A DNA stretch of 8,054 nucleotides from an uncultured Prevotellaceae bacterium (GTDB lineage Bacteria > Bacteroidota > Bacteroidia > Bacteroidales > Bacteroidaceae), in NCBI GenBank assembly GCA_902803455.1, contig CADCQC010000092.1:1-8054 (forward strand), read 5' to 3'. Made by a program: the position numbers and the translations under genes. Shown piece by piece: positions 6,008 through 8,054 of the stretch; position 1 is the stretch's first letter, and every line of letters starts with the position of its first letter. Below the pieces are notes generated by a model. The model saw only the letters and a list, made by a program, of their open reading frames with translations. It was not told the DNA's origin and made no database searches.

Positions 6008-6505
6008 TTATTTCATCTTGGCAAGTTGTGCCTTCACCTCTGAAGTGAGATCCTTGCTGATGGTGTCGTTGATGTAGAGCACGTTGTTGGTCTCCATGAT
6101 GTAGACATAACCGCCGCTCTTGCCCACAGTCTCAATGGCCTGACGCACCTTGTTGAAAATAGGCTGGAGCTTCTCCTGCTGAGCCTTCTGGAACTCCTGC
6201 TGGTTCTGCTGAGCCTGTTGCTGGATACGTGAATATTTCTCTTGCAAACTAGCCTCTGTCTCCTGTTGCTGAGTAGCGTTCATTGAGCTCTTTTTCTTGT
6301 CATAATCCTCGGCGAGGCGCTGCAGCTCATCCTGAGAAGCCTTCAACTCATTCTCATACTGCTTTGCAATAGCCTCAATCTCACCATTAGCCCTGCTGTA
6401 GTCGGGCAATGACTGGATGATAGACTGCGTATCAACATGTCCGAACTTCTGTGCGAATGTGGCCAAAGGTGCGAACAACATCAACATTAAAATAATTTTT
6501 TTCAT
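6008..6505 (-). CDS. Skp/OmpH-family periplasmic chaperone, second paralog
   Basis: This is an OmpH/Skp-family protein of 165 residues (E. coli Skp precursor is 161). The signal peptide MKKIILMLMLFAPLATFA is cleaved before Q19. The mature start QKFGHVDTQSIIQSLPDY (19-36) is the characteristic Skp opening. A long coiled coil follows (about 40-128) and is strikingly rich in glutamine between residues 79 and 111 (for example IQQQAQQNQQ). The C-terminal body has GGYVYIMETNNVLYINDT and a DLTSEVKAQLAK helix. The expected role is a trimeric periplasmic holdase for outer-membrane proteins handed to BamA. Its own promoter box lies about 80 bases upstream, so it may be expressed apart from bamA and the first paralog. 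The leader before ATG 6505 is AT-rich with no Shine-Dalgarno sequence. Confidence 0.93.
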   Translation of the reverse strand: MKKIILMLMLFAPLATFAQKFGHVDTQSIIQSLPDYSRANGEIEAIAKQYENELKASQDELQRLAEDYDKKKSSMNATQQQETEASLQEKYSRIQQQAQQNQQEFQKAQQEKLQPIFNKVRQAIETVGKSGGYVYIMETNNVLYINDTISKDLTSEVKAQLAKMK

Positions 6506-6586
6506 TTTGTCGAGTAATTAAGATATATGTAACAATTTTCTTCTCTTATCTTATGCAAAAACATCTGCCATCAAGATAATCTGCTA

Positions 6587-6594
6587 CAAAGGTA
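6587..6594 (-). promoter_or_regulatory. Bacteroidota-type -7 box ahead of the second Skp-like gene
   Basis: On the minus strand TACCTTTG (6594-6587) matches TAnnTTTG exactly. No TTG or TTTG lies at the expected 19-21 bases upstream, so this may be a -7-dominated or regulated promoter. Transcription would start near 6580, giving a leader of about 75 bases to ATG 6505. It would allow expression of the second and third Skp-like genes and murI independently of bamA. Confidence 0.5.
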
Positions 6595-6625
6595 ATGCAA
6601 AATGTGGGCTCAGTCATGATTTTGA

Positions 6626-6640
6626 TTGTTAATCTAACAA
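6626..6640. promoter_or_regulatory. Operator-like palindrome upstream of the internal promoter
   Basis: A perfect inverted repeat TTGTTA (6626-6631) / TAACAA (6635-6640) with a 3-base spacer lies about 46-60 bases upstream of the predicted start site near 6580, a common place for activator binding. There is no T-tract on the minus strand after it, which argues against a terminator. No regulator is identified. Confidence 0.3.
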
Positions 6641-6650
6641 AAAACCACTG

Positions 6651-6692
6651 ATTTTCACGTTATTTGACATTCAACGGCCCTATTTTCACGTT
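6651..6692. repeat. Pair of 11-bp direct repeats in the bamA/ompH cluster
   Basis: ATTTTCACGTT occurs exactly at 6651-6661 and again at 6682-6692, 31 bases apart start to start, or about three helical turns. Both lie between the first Skp-like gene's stop (6706) and the palindrome at 6626-6640. Same-face spacing is compatible with a protein binding twice, but an accidental repeat in AT-rich spacer is possible. Confidence 0.4.
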
Positions 6693-6705
6693 TTTCTTTG
6701 TCTGA

Positions 6706-7227
6706 TTATTTCGAATAGCCCAGTTTATCGAGCACCTCATTGCTGATGTCAGCCTTTGGCGAACCATAAATGATGCCGTTGTCGCTGGCACGGTCGATCA
6801 CCAGTGAATAGCCCCTGAGTTCGGAGATATCCTTTACAGCCGTATAGATCTCTTCCTGTATCGGAGACATCAAACTCTCACGTTTTTTGAACAGTTCACC
6901 CTCTGGGCCGAAATATTTGCGTTTGAGGTCACTGGCCTCTTTCTCCTTACTCATGATGTCTTCCTGACGCTTCTTCTTTTGCTCCTGTGAGAGAAAGACC
7001 ACCTCATTCTGGTAATTTTTATACATCGTGGCTGCTTCTGTATTGAGAGCCTCCACCTCAGCCTGCCATTTTTTGGACACTTGGTTGAGTTGTTCATTGG
7101 CGCGCTCATAGGCTGGAATATTTTTCAGGATATAATCCATGTCGATGAGTGCAAACTTCTGTGCGTTGACCGTCAGCGCCACAAGCGCTATCAGTGTCGT
7201 GATTATCCCTTTTCTCATAATATTCAT
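6706..7227 (-). CDS. Skp/OmpH-family periplasmic chaperone, first paralog
   Basis: This is an OmpH/Skp-family protein of 173 residues from ATG 7227, or 170 from the ATG at 7218 (residue 4). The second start gives a more compact signal peptide, MRKGIITTLIALVALTVNA, and either is possible. Cleavage is expected before QKFALIDMDYILKNIPAY, the typical Skp opening. A charged coiled coil (about 41-135) includes FLSQEQKKKRQEDI and a FGPEGELFKKR break near 106-116. The C-terminal body has RGYSLVIDRASDNGIIYG and an ISNEVLDKLG helix. It starts 37 bases after the bamA stop with no promoter box seen between, so it is probably cotranscribed with bamA. That fits its expected role as a holdase feeding outer-membrane proteins to the Bam complex. 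Confidence 0.92.
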   Translation of the reverse strand: MNIMRKGIITTLIALVALTVNAQKFALIDMDYILKNIPAYERANEQLNQVSKKWQAEVEALNTEAATMYKNYQNEVVFLSQEQKKKRQEDIMSKEKEASDLKRKYFGPEGELFKKRESLMSPIQEEIYTAVKDISELRGYSLVIDRASDNGIIYGSPKADISNEVLDKLGYSK

Positions 7228-7264
7228 TTTGGAATGTTAGGTTATAGATAGTTGCTTCAAATGA

Positions 7265-8054
7265 TTAGAATTCCTGTCCCAGCACGAAGTGGAACTGTGA
7301 GCCACCTTTTCTACCCCATACCGTGTCGAAGCCGTAAGCCCAGTCGATACCCATCATACCCACCATGGGGAGGAAGATACGCACACCAGCACCGGCAGAA
7401 CGCTTCATCTCGAAGGGGTTGAATTTCTTGGGATCTGTCCAGGCATTACCTGCCTCAAGGAATGTCAGACCGAAGATGGTGGTGTTGCCCAGGAGGAACG
7501 GGTAACGCAATTCGACAGTCATGCGGTCGTAGGCATAGCCTACAGCACCCGAAGGTGTGAGTGATCCGTTCTCGTAACCTCTCAGACCGATGGTCTCCTC
7601 GGCATATCCTGTAGAATATCCGCTCATACCATCACCACCCACATAGAAGGTCTCAAACGGTGATTTCTTATATTTGTTATAATATCCGAGAATACCCAGT
7701 TCGAAACGGGTCATGAGCACAAAACATTTGTTGGCACCGGTAAGTGCGGTGAATGTGCGGCTCTTGAATTTCCATTTGTGGTATTCCACCCAGCGGTATT
7801 TCTCCTGCTGCTCCTCGGTGTAGGTAGCCGAACGATAGTCTGTGGCCAGGTTGGCGAAATCCTTGTTCTCCCACTTCGACCATGGCGGTGTGATGGTGAG
7901 CGATGCCGAGAACTCCGATCCCCTACGTGGGAAGAGTTGGTTGTCGGTCGACACACGGTTGAGCGCGATGTTGAAGTTGAGGTTGTTGGAGTTTCCGGTG
8001 GTGATGAGGAAGTAGTTCCAGTTCTTCAGCATATAGCGTGTGAAGGCGAGCGAC
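7265..8054 (-). CDS. bamA: Outer-membrane protein assembly factor BamA, C-terminal part (cut by window edge)
   Basis: This is the C-terminal half of the BamA/Omp85 beta-barrel. The frame is open to the window edge (the first complete codons read SLAFTRYMLKNW), so the start and the POTRA domains lie outside. About 262 residues are visible. Alternating hydrophobic and polar beta-strands with aromatic girdles are seen throughout. GGDGMSGY and then ETIGLRGYENG (the RGY at about 7574-7582) correspond to the conserved lid-loop VRGF/Y motif of Omp85 proteins. FPRRG is another family signature. The protein ends in QFHFVLGQEF with a terminal phenylalanine, the outer-membrane beta-signal. BamA inserts beta-barrel proteins into the outer membrane. 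Skp-type chaperone genes directly downstream support BamA rather than a TamA-like relative, although the missing POTRA repeats leave a little doubt. Confidence 0.93.
   Translation of the reverse strand, partial: SLAFTRYMLKNWNYFLITTGNSNNLNFNIALNRVSTDNQLFPRRGSEFSASLTITPPWSKWENKDFANLATDYRSATYTEEQQEKYRWVEYHKWKFKSRTFTALTGANKCFVLMTRFELGILGYYNKYKKSPFETFYVGGDGMSGYSTGYAEETIGLRGYENGSLTPSGAVGYAYDRMTVELRYPFLLGNTTIFGLTFLEAGNAWTDPKKFNPFEMKRSAGAGVRIFLPMVGMMGIDWAYGFDTVWGRKGGSQFHFVLGQEF

Overview
The window looks like an ordinary core-genome stretch of a Bacteroidota chromosome, most likely Bacteroidales and plausibly Prevotella-like. The taxonomy is inference. It rests on three things: TAnnTTTG -7 promoter boxes in the Bacteroidota style, no clear Shine-Dalgarno sequences ahead of genes, and a bamA - Skp/OmpH paralogs - murI arrangement. 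There are no transposases, tRNAs, rRNAs, CRISPR arrays or phage genes. The coding density is high and the base composition is even.

Layout. (1) Positions 1-1258, minus strand: the site-specific tyrosine recombinase xerD, followed by a 92-residue protein I do not recognise. (2) Positions 1244-1381: a compact divergent control region. It carries a well-formed plus-strand promoter for aroQ and a weaker minus-strand promoter candidate for xerD. They are arranged so that the two 5' leaders would overlap. (3) Positions 1369-4545, plus strand: a tight five-gene run. It holds aroQ (type II 3-dehydroquinase), a COMT-like class I SAM O-methyltransferase, a small exported lipocalin-like protein, rbfA (30S maturation) and a LolC/LolE-type ABC permease. 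Gaps are -4, 9, 2 and 17 bases, so this is probably one transcript. (4) Positions 4556-8054, minus strand: an envelope-biogenesis cluster, transcribed in the order bamA (C-terminal part only, cut by the window edge), three periplasmic Skp/OmpH-family chaperone paralogs, then murI (glutamate racemase). The two blocks meet tail to tail with 10 bases between stop codons.

How the genes fit together. The minus-strand block joins outer-membrane protein assembly (BamA plus Skp-type holdases) to peptidoglycan precursor supply (D-glutamate from MurI). The last Skp paralog and murI overlap by ATGA, so the two may be translationally coupled. A separate promoter box and operator-like repeats before the second Skp paralog suggest that the distal part of the cluster can be expressed apart from bamA. 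The plus-strand run mixes shikimate metabolism, ribosome maturation and a lipoprotein-transport-type permease, which looks like a housekeeping growth operon.

I did not find a previously undescribed system. The most useful leads are the overlapping divergent leaders at xerD/aroQ, the expansion to three diverged Skp paralogs, the repeats and palindrome at 6626-6692, the paired hairpins at 5961-6006, and the two unrecognised small proteins.
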